A stretch of 64,000 nt of DNA from Falsibacillus pallidus (GCF_003350505.1 NZ_QQAY01000005.1:62001-126000); one strand, 5' to 3'. Counted from the first letter of the stretch, positions 33,360 to 42,307 are shown. Translations and numbers: made by a program. The notes: generated by a model from the letters alone, not told the origin.

Positions 33360-35303
33360 TTAGTTGACTTGCCCGCCTGCACTCACATAGCGTGCATCAA
33401 ATTCTTGTACAAATTGGTTGGCAATTGCTGTGTCATGGATGATCAGCATGTTTTCGTCGTTGTTCGTGTTGCCGTTTGTGCTCCAGTTCGTTGATCCCAC
33501 CACAACGGTCGGATCGCTTGTTGTATCTGCATCGATGATCATTGTCTTCGCATGCATTTTTCTTGTTTCGTTATCCGGGAATACCGGCGCCGGGTTGTTC
33601 CAGCGAGTATTTGGATTGTCGGTTGAGGATTGGGATGCCGTAACCCCTCTCATTTCCACGCTCGCAGACCACCATTGGTTCCAGTAGCTGGAGTCATAGA
33701 CACCCTTCACATCGAAGCCGGTCAATGTTCCGGTTTGATCAAGGTAGGAGCCTTCCCATTTATTTTTCAATTCATCGACAAGCGCTTGGTCGCTCCAGGC
33801 AAAAATCGTGAAATATGCACTGTAGTCTGCTTCATTTTTCACAAGGTTGGCCAGATGCCCCAATGCATCGTCCCCGCCGGAAAAATACAATTCTACTTTT
33901 TTTCCGCCGATGGTAAAGACGTGCGGAGTGTTGTCTACTTTACGTGTGTTGAAGTTGGCTGCAGCTGCATCCGGCTGTGTCGTGCTGCTTCCCCACATTT
34001 CATTGAATTCTGTCAGGTAGGCTGCTGCCATCTCAGGAGAGTGGATTTCAACAGAATGCTGCTGATTTCCATCTAAAATTCCCTGCTCCATGTTTGCATC
34101 GTCGCCGTACAGGCCTGTCACTGTGAAGTTCCAGCTTCCGGTGTAGATCCATTCGTTATCAATGTTCGCGAATTTGTTATGCATTTGGTGGCCAGGAGAA
34201 TAATAGGCTCCAGCTGACTTCTCTTCGCCATTTACAAAGAGATGCCCTGTCGTGGATGTATTCCCTACCATAACCGTTTGAGTTGGGATATCCGATAGAT
34301 CTGAAGGAAGCCCGTATTGAGACCTTTTCGCCGCATCCTCTACAGCAAACATCGGCGAATCAGAGAAGATATGGACATCATCGCTTGTTCCAAGGACGCC
34401 GTCTTCTCCCCGCTCCATCTTTTCCAGATCGAGGCGCATTGTTTCGTATCGTTCTATATAGTTCGGATCTGTTGCATCTTTTGCATCCGCTAAAATTCTG
34501 ACTTGCACGCCTTGCGCTGCTTTTTGCATAAGTGTGTCGATAATACGTGGAAGATTAATTTCATATGTAGCTAGATCGATTGATTTTGTGGCACTGTTCA
34601 ATCGTTTGATTAAGCGATTTTCTAAATTGACGTTGTAATTGGCTTCGTTTCCTGCTGACGCATACTGTGTGAGTGCACTCTTGTTGAAATACACATTGAT
34701 GGCGCCAAGATCTTCGCTTACGTGATTGATGTGTTCAGTGGTTTTGGCAGATCCCGAATTAAGGGCCTTCGGTGTTCCATATCCGCCGTTATAAGAAGTT
34801 GTAGAACTTCTCCAATTTGAAGAGGAATTGCCGTCAGCTGCAGGGTCGATGCGCTCCATCGCTGCTTTTGTCGTGTTGTCTCCTGCATACCAGGCATTGA
34901 CTGAATCAATGAGGCTGTTTTGAGAATCATAGAGTTCCAGAGCTTCGTCTGAGTTTCCAAGTGTTCCAGAGTAAATCATATCTGCTGCCAGATATGGCAC
35001 CGTATCATCATCCGTGCGTTCTAAAAGGAAGTATCCTTTCGCAGGAATGGTACCTGTAAGATTGATGCTGACTGAACCATCCTGGGTCTTGAGCGACCAT
35101 CCGGATAAATCAATATCTGATGAAGTCGGATTGTAGAGTTCCATCCATTCATCGTTATAAGAAGTTGTCGTTCCCATCCATGCCACTTCGTTCACGACGA
35201 CGTCGCCGGCTGTTGCCGCTGACGCTTCCTTCACGTTGGCTGGAATCAAAAAAGTACCAGTGATAATTGCTAAAGACATAATACTAGATAATAATGCTTT
35301 CAC
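33360..35303 (-). CDS. Secreted phospholipase D-superfamily protein with lamin-tail domain
   Basis: About 647 residues. The signal peptide (KALLSSIMSLAIITGTFLI, ending VKEASAATA) precedes a lamin-tail domain (VVNEVAWMGTTTSYNDEWMELYNPTSSDIDLSGW), found in secreted bacterial nucleases. Two PLD-type halves follow, with HxK motifs HNKFANIDNEWIYTGSWN and HAKTMIIDADTTSDP...VVGSTNWS. It probably cleaves extracellular nucleic acid or another phosphodiester. The start is set at GTG 35303, four bases after AGAGGTGG, because the signal peptide starts there; an ATG at 35357 gives a less convincing N-terminus. Single gene. Confidence 0.83.
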   Translation of the reverse strand: MKALLSSIMSLAIITGTFLIPANVKEASAATAGDVVVNEVAWMGTTTSYNDEWMELYNPTSSDIDLSGWSLKTQDGSVSINLTGTIPAKGYFLLERTDDDTVPYLAADMIYSGTLGNSDEALELYDSQNSLIDSVNAWYAGDNTTKAAMERIDPAADGNSSSNWRSSTTSYNGGYGTPKALNSGSAKTTEHINHVSEDLGAINVYFNKSALTQYASAGNEANYNVNLENRLIKRLNSATKSIDLATYEINLPRIIDTLMQKAAQGVQVRILADAKDATDPNYIERYETMRLDLEKMERGEDGVLGTSDDVHIFSDSPMFAVEDAAKRSQYGLPSDLSDIPTQTVMVGNTSTTGHLFVNGEEKSAGAYYSPGHQMHNKFANIDNEWIYTGSWNFTVTGLYGDDANMEQGILDGNQQHSVEIHSPEMAAAYLTEFNEMWGSSTTQPDAAAANFNTRKVDNTPHVFTIGGKKVELYFSGGDDALGHLANLVKNEADYSAYFTIFAWSDQALVDELKNKWEGSYLDQTGTLTGFDVKGVYDSSYWNQWWSASVEMRGVTASQSSTDNPNTRWNNPAPVFPDNETRKMHAKTMIIDADTTSDPTVVVGSTNWSTNGNTNNDENMLIIHDTAIANQFVQEFDARYVSAGGQVN

Positions 35304-35499
35304 TTCTCCACCTCTTTTGTTTGATTTAGGAAAACGTTCCAATATTAATTTAAACATGTCGAATTTTGTAGATAAATAGGCAGATAGTTCCGTCATTTAT
35401 TGATTTTTTGTAAAGGCTTAAAGGTAAATGGATGTGTTTATCTTGAAATAAAATCCATCGGCTTTTGATATGTAGTTCCAAACGACTGTTTATTGCAGC

Positions 35500-35534
35500 A
35501 AAAAAGCCTGAGGTATGTACCTCAAGCTTTTTTA
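35500..35534. terminator. Bidirectional terminator
   Basis: The 15-bp stem AAAAAGCCTGAGGTA/TACCTCAAGCTTTTT has one mismatch. It lies between the PLD gene's upstream region and the floT end; the useful direction is minus, after floT. Confidence 0.75.
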
Positions 35535-35604
35535 TATGGTGGATATTGGTAAAAGTATTTAGGGTAATCTTTCATTGTATACCTTCTATAACCCCTTTTC
35601 GTCA

Positions 35605-37155
35605 TTATTCACCTTTTTCTTCTTTTTCCTTAGAAGCCGACAACTGTTGATTGGACTGCTTCATTTCATAAGTTATTTCATCGAGGCTTTGACGCACGTT
35701 CCCTTTTCCGGAGAGGTTCTCCAATAGGTTCTTTACATCAATCCCGGAGGAAGCCTTGAGCGACTCCTGCAATGTGGACATAAGGTTCGTTGCATATCCC
35801 GTCACCTTATTGGCGCCGCTGTTCTTTCCGTCGCTGCCTGTATCCACCACCGTAATTTTATCGATATTGCTGAGCGGGCTCGCGATTTGCTTCGCATATT
35901 CCGGAAGCATTTTAAGCACCATGTCGAGTATGGCTGCTTGCCCGAACTGCTCGAACGCTTCGGCAATCTTCCGCTTCGCTTCAGCTTCCGCAACCCCTTT
36001 GAGGCGGATGATTTCTGCCTCAGATTCCCCTTGTGCACGCTGGGCATCGGCTTTGGCGATCCCGTCGATCCTGACTCTTTCACCTTCAGCTTTCGCCAAT
36101 GATTCAATGCGGTATTGATTCGCATCGGCTTCTGCCATCTGCTTCATTTTTTCAGCTGATGCTGCCTGCTCAACAGCGTAGCGGTCGGCATCGGCTTTCT
36201 TTTTCACCTCTGAATCGTACTGGCGCTCTCTGCGAAGGATTTCTTTCTCCTCGAGTTCGATCTGCTTTTGGCGCTCGATGATGCGGATTTGCATTTCCTG
36301 CTCCGTTACTTCCTGCTTGGAGCGGGCTGTTTCCAGATCATATGCCTGATCGGCGCGAGCCTTGGCAATGTCCTGATCGCGGCGGTAATCCGCAATCTTC
36401 ATTTGGTTCTCTTTTTCCGCTTCAGCGATTTCTGTGGCGCGCTCCAACTCAGCACGCTTAGCATCCTTGGCCGCTTCTGCACGCTTGATCCGCGTCTCTT
36501 TTTCTGCTTCAGCGGTTGCGATGTCTGCGTCCCTGCGGACCTGTGCGATCCTTGGCTTCCCTAAAGAATCAAGATAGCCGTTTTTATCGCGGACATCTTT
36601 GATGGTGAATGAGACGATGATCAGCCCCATTTTGGCAAGGTCCTGTGATGCGACCCTTTGGACTTCCTGTGAAAATTTATCTCGATTTTTATAGATTTCT
36701 TCAACAGTCATCGAACCGAGTATGGAACGCAGATGTCCCTCGAGCACCTCTTTCGCTTCATTTTCCCGGTCTTCTTTCGACTTTCCGAGAAACTGCTCTG
36801 CTGCTGTCGCAATTTCTCCGATGGAACCACCGATCTTGATGATGGCCGTACCATCCGCCATGACCGGCACACCCTGTTCTGTGTATACTTCAGGCGTTGT
36901 GACTTCCAGTTTGCTTGATAAGAGACTCAGCGGCTCTGCCTGTTGGAACACAGGCAGGACAAATGTTCCTCCGCCTCGAATGATTTTGATTTTATTGCCG
37001 GATTCATCCACATGGACGTTCTTTCCGCCAAGATAGCTTCCTGTGACGATCAGCGCCTCATCCGGTCCGACCGTCCGATATTTTGTAACGAATACCCCGA
37101 TAAGAGCAAGAATTAAAAATGCTGCAATCCCAATTATGATCCATATCATACCCAT
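35605..37155 (-). CDS. floT: Flotillin-like protein FloT
   Basis: A 516-residue protein. An N-terminal membrane-associated hairpin (WIIIGIAAFLILALIGVFVT) and a PHB/SPFH domain (about 30-190; FTIKDVRDKNGYL) precede a very long Ala/Glu/Lys coiled coil (ADIATAEAEKETRIKRAEAAKDAKR and similar) and a C-terminal tail. It organises functional membrane microdomains and responds to envelope stress. Last gene of pspA-yuaF-floT, 27 bp after yuaF, behind a sigma-W-type promoter as in B. subtilis yuaF-floT. Confidence 0.95.
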   Translation of the reverse strand: MGMIWIIIGIAAFLILALIGVFVTKYRTVGPDEALIVTGSYLGGKNVHVDESGNKIKIIRGGGTFVLPVFQQAEPLSLLSSKLEVTTPEVYTEQGVPVMADGTAIIKIGGSIGEIATAAEQFLGKSKEDRENEAKEVLEGHLRSILGSMTVEEIYKNRDKFSQEVQRVASQDLAKMGLIIVSFTIKDVRDKNGYLDSLGKPRIAQVRRDADIATAEAEKETRIKRAEAAKDAKRAELERATEIAEAEKENQMKIADYRRDQDIAKARADQAYDLETARSKQEVTEQEMQIRIIERQKQIELEEKEILRRERQYDSEVKKKADADRYAVEQAASAEKMKQMAEADANQYRIESLAKAEGERVRIDGIAKADAQRAQGESEAEIIRLKGVAEAEAKRKIAEAFEQFGQAAILDMVLKMLPEYAKQIASPLSNIDKITVVDTGSDGKNSGANKVTGYATNLMSTLQESLKASSGIDVKNLLENLSGKGNVRQSLDEITYEMKQSNQQLSASKEKEEKGE

Positions 37156-37182
37156 ATGTGCATCCTCCCTGTTCTGTCTTTT

Positions 37183-37716
37183 TTATAGTTCTTCCTGGGG
37201 AGAAACAAAAACCACTCCCTGTTTTACATCTATGATCAGCACTCTGGTGCCTTCTGTAATGCTTTCCTCATCAAAGCTTTTTGCCGATTTGGCAATGACG
37301 CCGCTCTTGCTTTCAATCAATACTTCCCCATATCCATCGACCGGGATGCTGAGAATGACTTTGCCTATCCTGCCTCTTAACGAATCCTCCGTGTAGCCGA
37401 GCGATTCCTCCGCCCTTGATAATGGGATAAACACAAAGATATTCAATATCGAATCCAGGACAAGGGCGATCAATATGGAAATTACCAGGATCGTCATGCT
37501 TCCAAGTCCTGTAGCGAACTCCAGGATATAGCCGCTTGCCGATACAAATGTGAAAAATGCGAGGACGACTGCCGGATTGATCCATCCTCCGGGATCCGCA
37601 ATTCCATGAATGGCATGAAGAAGATCGCTGAAGAGAACATAGAGCACAATTAAACTTCCTGAAACTATTAGTATTGTTAAATAAATGCTCTCAATCGCCG
37701 TTCCAAAAAGCTCCAT
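37183..37716 (-). CDS. yuaF: NfeD-like membrane protein YuaF
   Basis: A 177-residue protein. Three to four membrane helices (IYLTILIVSGSLIVLYVLF; PAVVLAFFTFVSASGYILEFA; MTILVISILIALVLDSIL) precede a C-terminal OB-fold NfeD domain (GRIGKVILSIPVDGYGEVLIES; GTRVLIIDVKQGVVFVSP). NfeD proteins partner with flotillins and control membrane fluidity and microdomains. It sits between pspA (13-bp gap) and floT. Confidence 0.92.
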   Translation of the reverse strand: MELFGTAIESIYLTILIVSGSLIVLYVLFSDLLHAIHGIADPGGWINPAVVLAFFTFVSASGYILEFATGLGSMTILVISILIALVLDSILNIFVFIPLSRAEESLGYTEDSLRGRIGKVILSIPVDGYGEVLIESKSGVIAKSAKSFDEESITEGTRVLIIDVKQGVVFVSPQEEL

Positions 37717-37729
37717 CTCTTCTCATCCC

Positions 37730-38413
37730 TTAGCTGGATTGTTTTTCTTCTTTTATCATACTTTTTAACTTATTCAGCTCTGCCTCTACTTCATTCTCCA
37801 ATGTCCATTCTTTCAATTCTTCTTCGAGGGAGCGGTTCCCGCCATTCAACTCTTCCCACGCTTGGGCATTTGCTTCTTCCCTTGCCACTTTTTCTTCCAT
37901 TCTGGCAAATCCGCTCTTGGCTCCTTCCGAGTTGGAAGTTGAAAGTGCTTGATTGATAGACGATTTTGCTTGAGCTGCCTGCGCCCTTGCCGCTAGTGTA
38001 TTTCTCTTTAATTCCATCTCACGGTACTCACTTTTCATCACGCTGAGCTTTTCCTTCAAGTCCACAACGTGCTGCAGTGTCATCGTATGGAGCTCTTCCA
38101 GCTGCACCAGCTCTTTTTGCAGCCTCATCTTATCTTCAATCACTTTTTTGGCCAAGTCCTCTTTCTGCGTTTGCAGGGCTTCCACTGCCTGCGATTGCCT
38201 CATATCAAGCAGCTCTTTCTGATTGACTATCTTTTTTCCAAGGAGCCTTTCCTCCGCAATCATTTTGGCAGTCGCCCGTTCCGCCTCCGAAACCTCCTGG
38301 TTCATCTCCCGCAAATATTGGTCCATTAAATGCACCGGGTTTTCCGCTTTATCCACCATGGCATGCAATTCTGCTGCTACAACCGTTTTGACCCGTTTGA
38401 ACAATTCGAACAT
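37730..38413 (-). CDS. PspA/IM30 (ESCRT-III-like) membrane-protective protein
   Basis: A 227-residue almost wholly helical protein, recognised by MFELFKRVKTVVAAELHAMVDKAENP with HLMDQYLREMNQEVSEAE, and the coiled-coil hairpin QKEDLAKKVIEDKMRLQKELVQLEELH. PspA proteins assemble on damaged membrane and maintain its integrity. The start is ATG 38413 after AAGGAGG. First gene of the operon with yuaF and floT, with a sigma-W promoter 51-76 bp upstream. It is a second PspA paralogue besides liaH at 53378. Confidence 0.92.
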   Translation of the reverse strand: MFELFKRVKTVVAAELHAMVDKAENPVHLMDQYLREMNQEVSEAERATAKMIAEERLLGKKIVNQKELLDMRQSQAVEALQTQKEDLAKKVIEDKMRLQKELVQLEELHTMTLQHVVDLKEKLSVMKSEYREMELKRNTLAARAQAAQAKSSINQALSTSNSEGAKSGFARMEEKVAREEANAQAWEELNGGNRSLEEELKEWTLENEVEAELNKLKSMIKEEKQSS

Positions 38414-38463
38414 AATAAAACCTCCTTCGTATTTGGCGAAGCGATTCGCTTTCATACCTTATC

Positions 38464-38489
38464 TACGAAGGAGGCTGTAAAAAGTTTCA
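38464..38489 (-). promoter_or_regulatory. Sigma-W-type promoter of pspA-yuaF-floT
   Basis: The minus strand reads TGAAAC (38489-38484), exactly 16 bp, CGTA (38467-38464), the textbook Bacillus sigma-W consensus. The floT operon of B. subtilis belongs to the sigma-W regulon. Confidence 0.85.
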
Positions 38490-38515
38490 ATTTTTAGAAA
38501 AATAAATACAATTTA

Positions 38516-40402
38516 CTAAATAACTTCTTCCCACTGTGAATATAAAGCCTCTTTTTCTGCTTCTTTTTCCTGCTGTCGTTCATAGAGCGTTTGAAGTAGA
38601 TCCAAATCGGTTTCCGCTAGCATCTGGTTTTGGATTTTTGCCAGCTCGCCTTCTACTTCTTCCAGCTTCTTTTCAATTTCTGCCGGATCTATCTTAATTT
38701 CCTCTTTCTTTACTGGCTTCGATTCCAAAACGGGCTTTTGTTGTTTTACTTCTTTCACCTGGTCTTCGTTCTCGCTCATTTCCTGCAATTTTTTCTTGGC
38801 CCATTCATAGCCGCCATCAAAAAAGTGAAGCTTTCTATTTTTTAAGCAATAGGTCTTATCAAAAAGTTTATTTAAGAAATAGCGGTCATGGGATACTGCC
38901 AGAATCGTTCCTTCAAAGTCCTCGAGTGTGTCTTCGAGCACTTCCCTCGAATCGATGTCGAGATGGTTCGTCGGTTCATCCAGAATCAGTACATTCACAT
39001 CCTGATGCATAAGCTGAGCGAGCCGGAGCCTCATTCTTTCTCCTCCGCTCAAGCTGCCCACCTTGCGAAAAACCGAGTGTCCATAAAACAGGAACTTAGC
39101 GAGGATATGCCTCGCATCCCCTTCCGTAACAGACACTTCATCCCGAAAGACGTCAATTAAAGAAGCGTTTGAATCATGGTACACATGATGCTGGGAGAGA
39201 TAGCCAATCTTTACATTGCTCCCGATTTTCGCTTCGCCGCCATCCAACGGAAGGTCGCCAAGGAGTACTTTAATGATGGTCGATTTTCCCGTACCGTTCT
39301 CCCCTATGATGGCTGCCCGGTCCAAATATTGAACCTGCAGCTGAAGGTCCTCGAATAGCACTTTATCGGGGAATGCTTTCCGGCCATCCTTGATCATGAG
39401 AACCTCCTTCCCCGAACGATCTGCCGCATCGAGCTGAAGATTCATTTTCTTCCTTTCCAGCACTGGACGCTTTAATTTATCCATTCGCTCAAGCGCCCTC
39501 TCCATGTTTCGAGCCCTTTTATGAAGCCCCTCATTAGGCGGGTTTGCCCTGTTCGCCCACTCTTTCAGCCTTTTGATCGCTTCCTTCATCTTCTTGATTT
39601 TCTTCTGCTGTTCTTGATAGGCTTGAAATTCAACCAGCAGCCGCTCCTCTTTTTCCTTTACAAAACCTGAGTAGTTATGGTGATAAAGCGTGATTTCCCC
39701 ATCTTCCAAATCAAGAATCCTTGTCACTACTTCATCAAGGAAGTAGCGGTCATGGGAAATGATGATAATGGTTCCGGCGTAGTCATTTAAGTACTGCTCA
39801 AGCCATTCGACCGCCCCGATATCCAAGTGGTTCGTCGGCTCATCCAACAGGAGCAGGTCTGGTTTTTGCAGCAGCAGATAGCCTAAACATACCTTTGTCT
39901 TTTCCCCGCCGCTCAGCTGAAGGAAATCCTGTTCAACCAAAGCATTGATCTGCAGCCCATTGACGATGGAGGCAATATTTGCTTCCATTTCATAGCCGCC
40001 AAGAAAGGCAAACCGTTCCTGCAGCAGCCCGTATTTTTCTAATATTCTTTCCATCTGGCCACCAGGCTTTTCTGATCCCATCTCTCGTTCAAGTTTCCTC
40101 AGCTCTTCCTCGATCACTTTCACATCCTTAAAGGCAAGATTCAACACATCCCTCGCCGTGAACCCTTGGGGGAACTCCGGGATCTGCGGCAGATACCCGA
40201 TTTTTGTCCCTTTCTTAAAATGGATCTGTCCTTCATCCACTGCTTCATAGCCCGCCATCAATTTAAAGAGGGACGTCTTTCCCGTTCCGTTTCTTCCAAC
40301 AAGGCCAACCCGGTCGCCTTCATTGATTTCAAAGCTCAAATTCTCAAAAATCTTATTCCCGCCGAACATTTTACTGATTTCATTTACACTGCATATCGTC
40401 AT
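38516..40402 (-). CDS. ABC-F family ATPase, possibly ribosome-protecting
   Basis: A 628-residue soluble protein with two ABC domains and no membrane part. Walker A motifs are GRNGTGKTS and GENGTGKST; signature motifs LSGGEKTKV and LSGGERMRL; Walker B LLLLDEPTNHLD and LILDEPTNHLD. The linker between domains (about 240-330) is long and basic, ending KLKRPVLERKKMNLQL, and the C-terminus is a coiled coil. ABC-F proteins bind the ribosomal E site and either regulate translation or dislodge antibiotics. The translated leader and two terminators upstream are typical of drug-inducible members. Start ATG 40402 after AAAAGGAGT. Confidence 0.9.
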   Translation of the reverse strand: MTICSVNEISKMFGGNKIFENLSFEINEGDRVGLVGRNGTGKTSLFKLMAGYEAVDEGQIHFKKGTKIGYLPQIPEFPQGFTARDVLNLAFKDVKVIEEELRKLEREMGSEKPGGQMERILEKYGLLQERFAFLGGYEMEANIASIVNGLQINALVEQDFLQLSGGEKTKVCLGYLLLQKPDLLLLDEPTNHLDIGAVEWLEQYLNDYAGTIIIISHDRYFLDEVVTRILDLEDGEITLYHHNYSGFVKEKEERLLVEFQAYQEQQKKIKKMKEAIKRLKEWANRANPPNEGLHKRARNMERALERMDKLKRPVLERKKMNLQLDAADRSGKEVLMIKDGRKAFPDKVLFEDLQLQVQYLDRAAIIGENGTGKSTIIKVLLGDLPLDGGEAKIGSNVKIGYLSQHHVYHDSNASLIDVFRDEVSVTEGDARHILAKFLFYGHSVFRKVGSLSGGERMRLRLAQLMHQDVNVLILDEPTNHLDIDSREVLEDTLEDFEGTILAVSHDRYFLNKLFDKTYCLKNRKLHFFDGGYEWAKKKLQEMSENEDQVKEVKQQKPVLESKPVKKEEIKIDPAEIEKKLEEVEGELAKIQNQMLAETDLDLLQTLYERQQEKEAEKEALYSQWEEVI

Positions 40403-40430
40403 TTGAATTACTCCTTTTTACTTTTTTTGC

Positions 40431-40472
40431 AATAAAAAAGACCACGGGCAAGGTATACTTCTCCCGTGGTCT
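40431..40472 (-). terminator. Leader terminator 2 before the ABC-F gene
   Basis: On the minus strand GACCACGGG/CCCGTGGTC is followed by TTTTTTATT. It ends only about 30 bp before the ABC-F start codon, so transcription must read through it. Confidence 0.85.
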
Positions 40473-40505
40473 CATGCGGCATTCGAATGCCATTAATTTT
40501 GGATA

Positions 40506-40536
40506 TAAAAAAAGAGAGCAAAGGCTCGCTCTCTTC
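40506..40536 (-). terminator. Leader terminator 1 before the ABC-F gene
   Basis: On the minus strand GAGAGCGAGCCTTTGCTCTC is followed by TTTTTTT, between the leader peptide and terminator 2. Confidence 0.82.
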
Positions 40537-40566
40537 ATCCGTTTACATGAAAGGACTCCTTAATGG

Positions 40567-40721
40567 GTCAAGAGATATCTCACCGTTCTGTTTTCATATG
40601 AAATTTCTAAAAAAGGGCAGACTGGTCCCTTTATTGAAATTCGCATGAAAAATTGCACGGCAAATGTAGATAAACTCTAAAAATTGACCTTGCAATCCAA
40701 CAGAACTTTTCATCTCTTGAC
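40567..40721 (-). promoter_or_regulatory. Attenuator pairing elements of the ABC-F leader
   Basis: GTCAAGAGAT, which overlaps the leader start codon (40721-40712 on the minus strand), is perfectly complementary to ATCTCTTGAC at 40576-40567, just after the leader stop. Pairing is possible only if ribosomes are not covering the leader start. That gives a switch that depends on ribosome position. Confidence 0.6.
40594..40713 (-). CDS. Leader peptide (39 aa) of the ABC-F gene
   Basis: The ATG at 40713 follows a strong AAAGGAGGTGTG site. It encodes MKSSVGLQGQFLEFIYICRA and on to TGA at 40594, with no similarity to a functional protein. It lies after a promoter (TTGCAT at 40782-40777, 18 bp, TATAAT at 40758-40753, minus strand) and before two intrinsic terminators that precede the ABC-F gene. 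Role inferred: ribosome stalling here by an antibiotic lets polymerase pass the terminators, as described for other Bacillus ABC-F genes. A longer in-frame ORF to 40866 lacks a ribosome site. Confidence 0.75.
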   Translation of the reverse strand: MKSSVGLQGQFLEFIYICRAIFHANFNKGTSLPFFRNFI

Positions 40722-40793
40722 ACACCTCCTTTAATGTCTGAAATATAAAATTATTATAACTCTTTAACAATAAGATATGCAAGAAGAACAAAG

Positions 40794-40823
40794 AAAAAGC
40801 CTGCAAAATGGGCGTTTGCAGGC
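40794..40823 (-). terminator. Terminator of queF
   Basis: On the minus strand GCCTGCAAA/TTTTGCAGGC is followed by TTTTTC. It lies just upstream of the ABC-F leader promoter. Confidence 0.8.
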
Positions 40824-40831
40824 GAAATTTC

Positions 40832-41329
40832 TTATCGGTTATCGATTGTTTCAGGATAAAGATCATGATTCATCATGCGGTACTCGGCCATTTTTTCATA
40901 CTTCGTACCAGGACGGCCATAGTTTGTGTATGGATCAATGGAGATGCCGCCGCGTGGAGTGAATTTTCCCCACACTTCGATGTAGCGCGGATCCATCAAT
41001 TCGATCAAGTCATTCATAATGATGTTCATGCAGTCTTCATGGAAATCTCCATGGTTGCGGAAACTGAACAGGTATAACTTGAGTGACTTGCTTTCTACCA
41101 TCTTCACTTCCGGGATGTAGCTGATATAGATGGTGGCAAAATCCGGCTGTCCTGTTTTCGGGCATAGGGATGTGAATTCAGGGCAGTTGAATTTTACAAA
41201 GTAGTCGCGGTTTTGGTGTTTGTTGTCAAATGTTTCAAGGATGTCCGGGGAGTATTCAAACAGGTAGTTGGTTCCCTGGTTTCCTAATAGGGTAACATCT
41301 TGAAGTTCTTCATCTTTTCTTCCTGACAT
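40832..41329 (-). CDS. queF: NADPH-dependent preQ0 reductase
   Basis: A 165-residue enzyme of the QueF single-domain type. The catalytic cysteine is in [18 protein letters not shown], the family motif [21 protein letters not shown] binds substrate and NADPH, and [15 protein letters not shown] closes the fold. It reduces the nitrile of 7-cyano-7-deazaguanine (preQ0) to preQ1 for queuosine tRNA modification. A preQ1 riboswitch precedes it. The other queuosine genes are not beside it. Start ATG 41329 after GGAGGTATCACC. Confidence 0.96.
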   Translation of the reverse strand: MSGRKDEELQDVTLLGNQGTNYLFEYSPDILETFDNKHQNRDYFVKFNCPEFTSLCPKTGQPDFATIYISYIPEVKMVESKSLKLYLFSFRNHGDFHEDCMNIIMNDLIELMDPRYIEVWGKFTPRGGISIDPYTNYGRPGTKYEKMAEYRMMNHDLYPETIDNR

Positions 41330-41366
41330 GGTGATACCTCCAATGCGTTAAGCAAATTTATACAAA

Positions 41367-41397
41367 TAAAAAAACCATACCAAAAATGGATATGGCC
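41367..41397 (-). terminator. preQ1-riboswitch-controlled terminator
   Basis: On the minus strand CCATATCCA/TGGTATGG pairs around a short T loop and runs into TTTTTTTATTT. A competing antiterminator can form between GGATAGCC (after the aptamer) and GGCCATATCC. Confidence 0.8.
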
Positions 41398-41417
41398 TGA
41401 ATTTCTCAATTGGCTAT

Positions 41418-41454
41418 CCATAGTTTTTTAACGAGGGTTTGGCTATGAACCTCA
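41418..41454 (-). ncRNA. preQ1-I riboswitch aptamer
   Basis: The minus strand reads GAGGTTCATAGCCAAACCCTC followed by GTTAAAAAACTATGG. This is the class I signature: a GAGG/CCTC hairpin, a loop with the ligand-contacting C, and an A-rich tail forming an H-type pseudoknot. It is located upstream of queF with a terminator after it, giving feedback by the product. Confidence 0.92.
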
Positions 41455-41550
41455 TGTTTCATTTTAGGTGGAACTTTTTCTTCGTTATCATAGAATAGAT
41501 GTCGATTTTTGTCAATGAGAATAGGGTCTAGGCCCTTCGGAGGAAAGTAT

Positions 41551-41576
41551 TGGATATTTACACAATATCGTATCCA
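41551..41576. promoter_or_regulatory. Nested palindrome upstream of the B12-sensor gene
   Basis: TGGATA (41551) and TATCCA (41571) enclose GATATT-N5-AATATC (41553-41569). It lies 66 bp before the B12-sensor ATG and may be an operator. No DNA-binding gene is adjacent. Confidence 0.4.
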
Positions 41577-41641
41577 TTACTATCTACTTCCATTATATAG
41601 TGTTATGATTGAGTTAAATCTACTATTTGGAGTGTTATGCG

Positions 41642-42292
41642 ATGCAGAACCTCATTAACGATCTGACCAAAATCCTTCTCGAAGGCGATTGGTTCAAAGC
41701 CGAGGATTGGCTTGAGGAAACGAAGAGCCTTGGCTACTCGCCCATCGAGATTCAAGAAGATATTATAAAAGCATCCATGTACAATCTCGGACGGTTCTGG
41801 GAAAAAAATATGATCACTGTAGCGGATGAACATCTTGCTACCATTACTGCCGACTTCCTTCTGACAAGGCTGCAGCCTGCACAAGCTCCAGCTGCGCCAA
41901 AACCGCTCGCCATGCTTTTTTGCATAGAAGGCGAGGAGCATTATATCGGGTTGAAGATGTCAGCTTCGATTTTACGGGAAAATGGCTGGAATGTAAAAAT
42001 GCTCGGATCGAATCTTCCCATCGACCATGCCGTTTATTTTGCACGCAAATGGAAACCGGATTTAGTCGGAATGTCCATCTCCATTTCCACTTTGCTTCCT
42101 AATCTATTAAAATGCGAAGAAAAAATCAGGGCGCTTCCTCATCAGCCAATGACATTGATTGGCGGGAGATTGGTTTCACTTTACAACCTTGAATCCCATA
42201 TCGATGAAAAGACTATACTGGTATCCGATTTATATGATCTTGAGAGATGGGCTGCGGATTTTTCGAGTGCAGAAGAAGTCAAGCAAATTTAA
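41642..42292 (+). CDS. Stand-alone cobalamin-binding (CarH-like) sensor protein
   Basis: 216 residues in two parts. The helical cap (1-75) contains Trp53-x9-Glu63-His64 (RFWEKNMITVADEHL), the W-x9-EH motif of the CarH/LitR photoreceptor cap. The Rossmann-like B12 domain has ExHxxG as EEHYIG (His100, the lower cobalt ligand), and the later SISISTLLPNL and LIGGRLV segments. Unlike CarH it has no N-terminal MerR DNA-binding domain, so it must signal through a partner. The next gene, 15 bp on, encodes a PAS-like protein. Adenosylcobalamin and light sensing are inferred from the motif. Start ATG 41642 after TTGGAGTG. Confidence 0.85.
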   Translation: MQNLINDLTKILLEGDWFKAEDWLEETKSLGYSPIEIQEDIIKASMYNLGRFWEKNMITVADEHLATITADFLLTRLQPAQAPAAPKPLAMLFCIEGEEHYIGLKMSASILRENGWNVKMLGSNLPIDHAVYFARKWKPDLVGMSISISTLLPNLLKCEEKIRALPHQPMTLIGGRLVSLYNLESHIDEKTILVSDLYDLERWAADFSSAEEVKQI

Positions 42293-42307
42293 AAAGGTGG
42301 AATTTAT

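Noticed and set aside
40594-40866. 90-codon ORF upstream of the ABC-F gene as a full protein
   Set aside because: The only good ribosome site is at 40713, giving a 39-residue leader; the 5' part overlaps the promoter and queF end.
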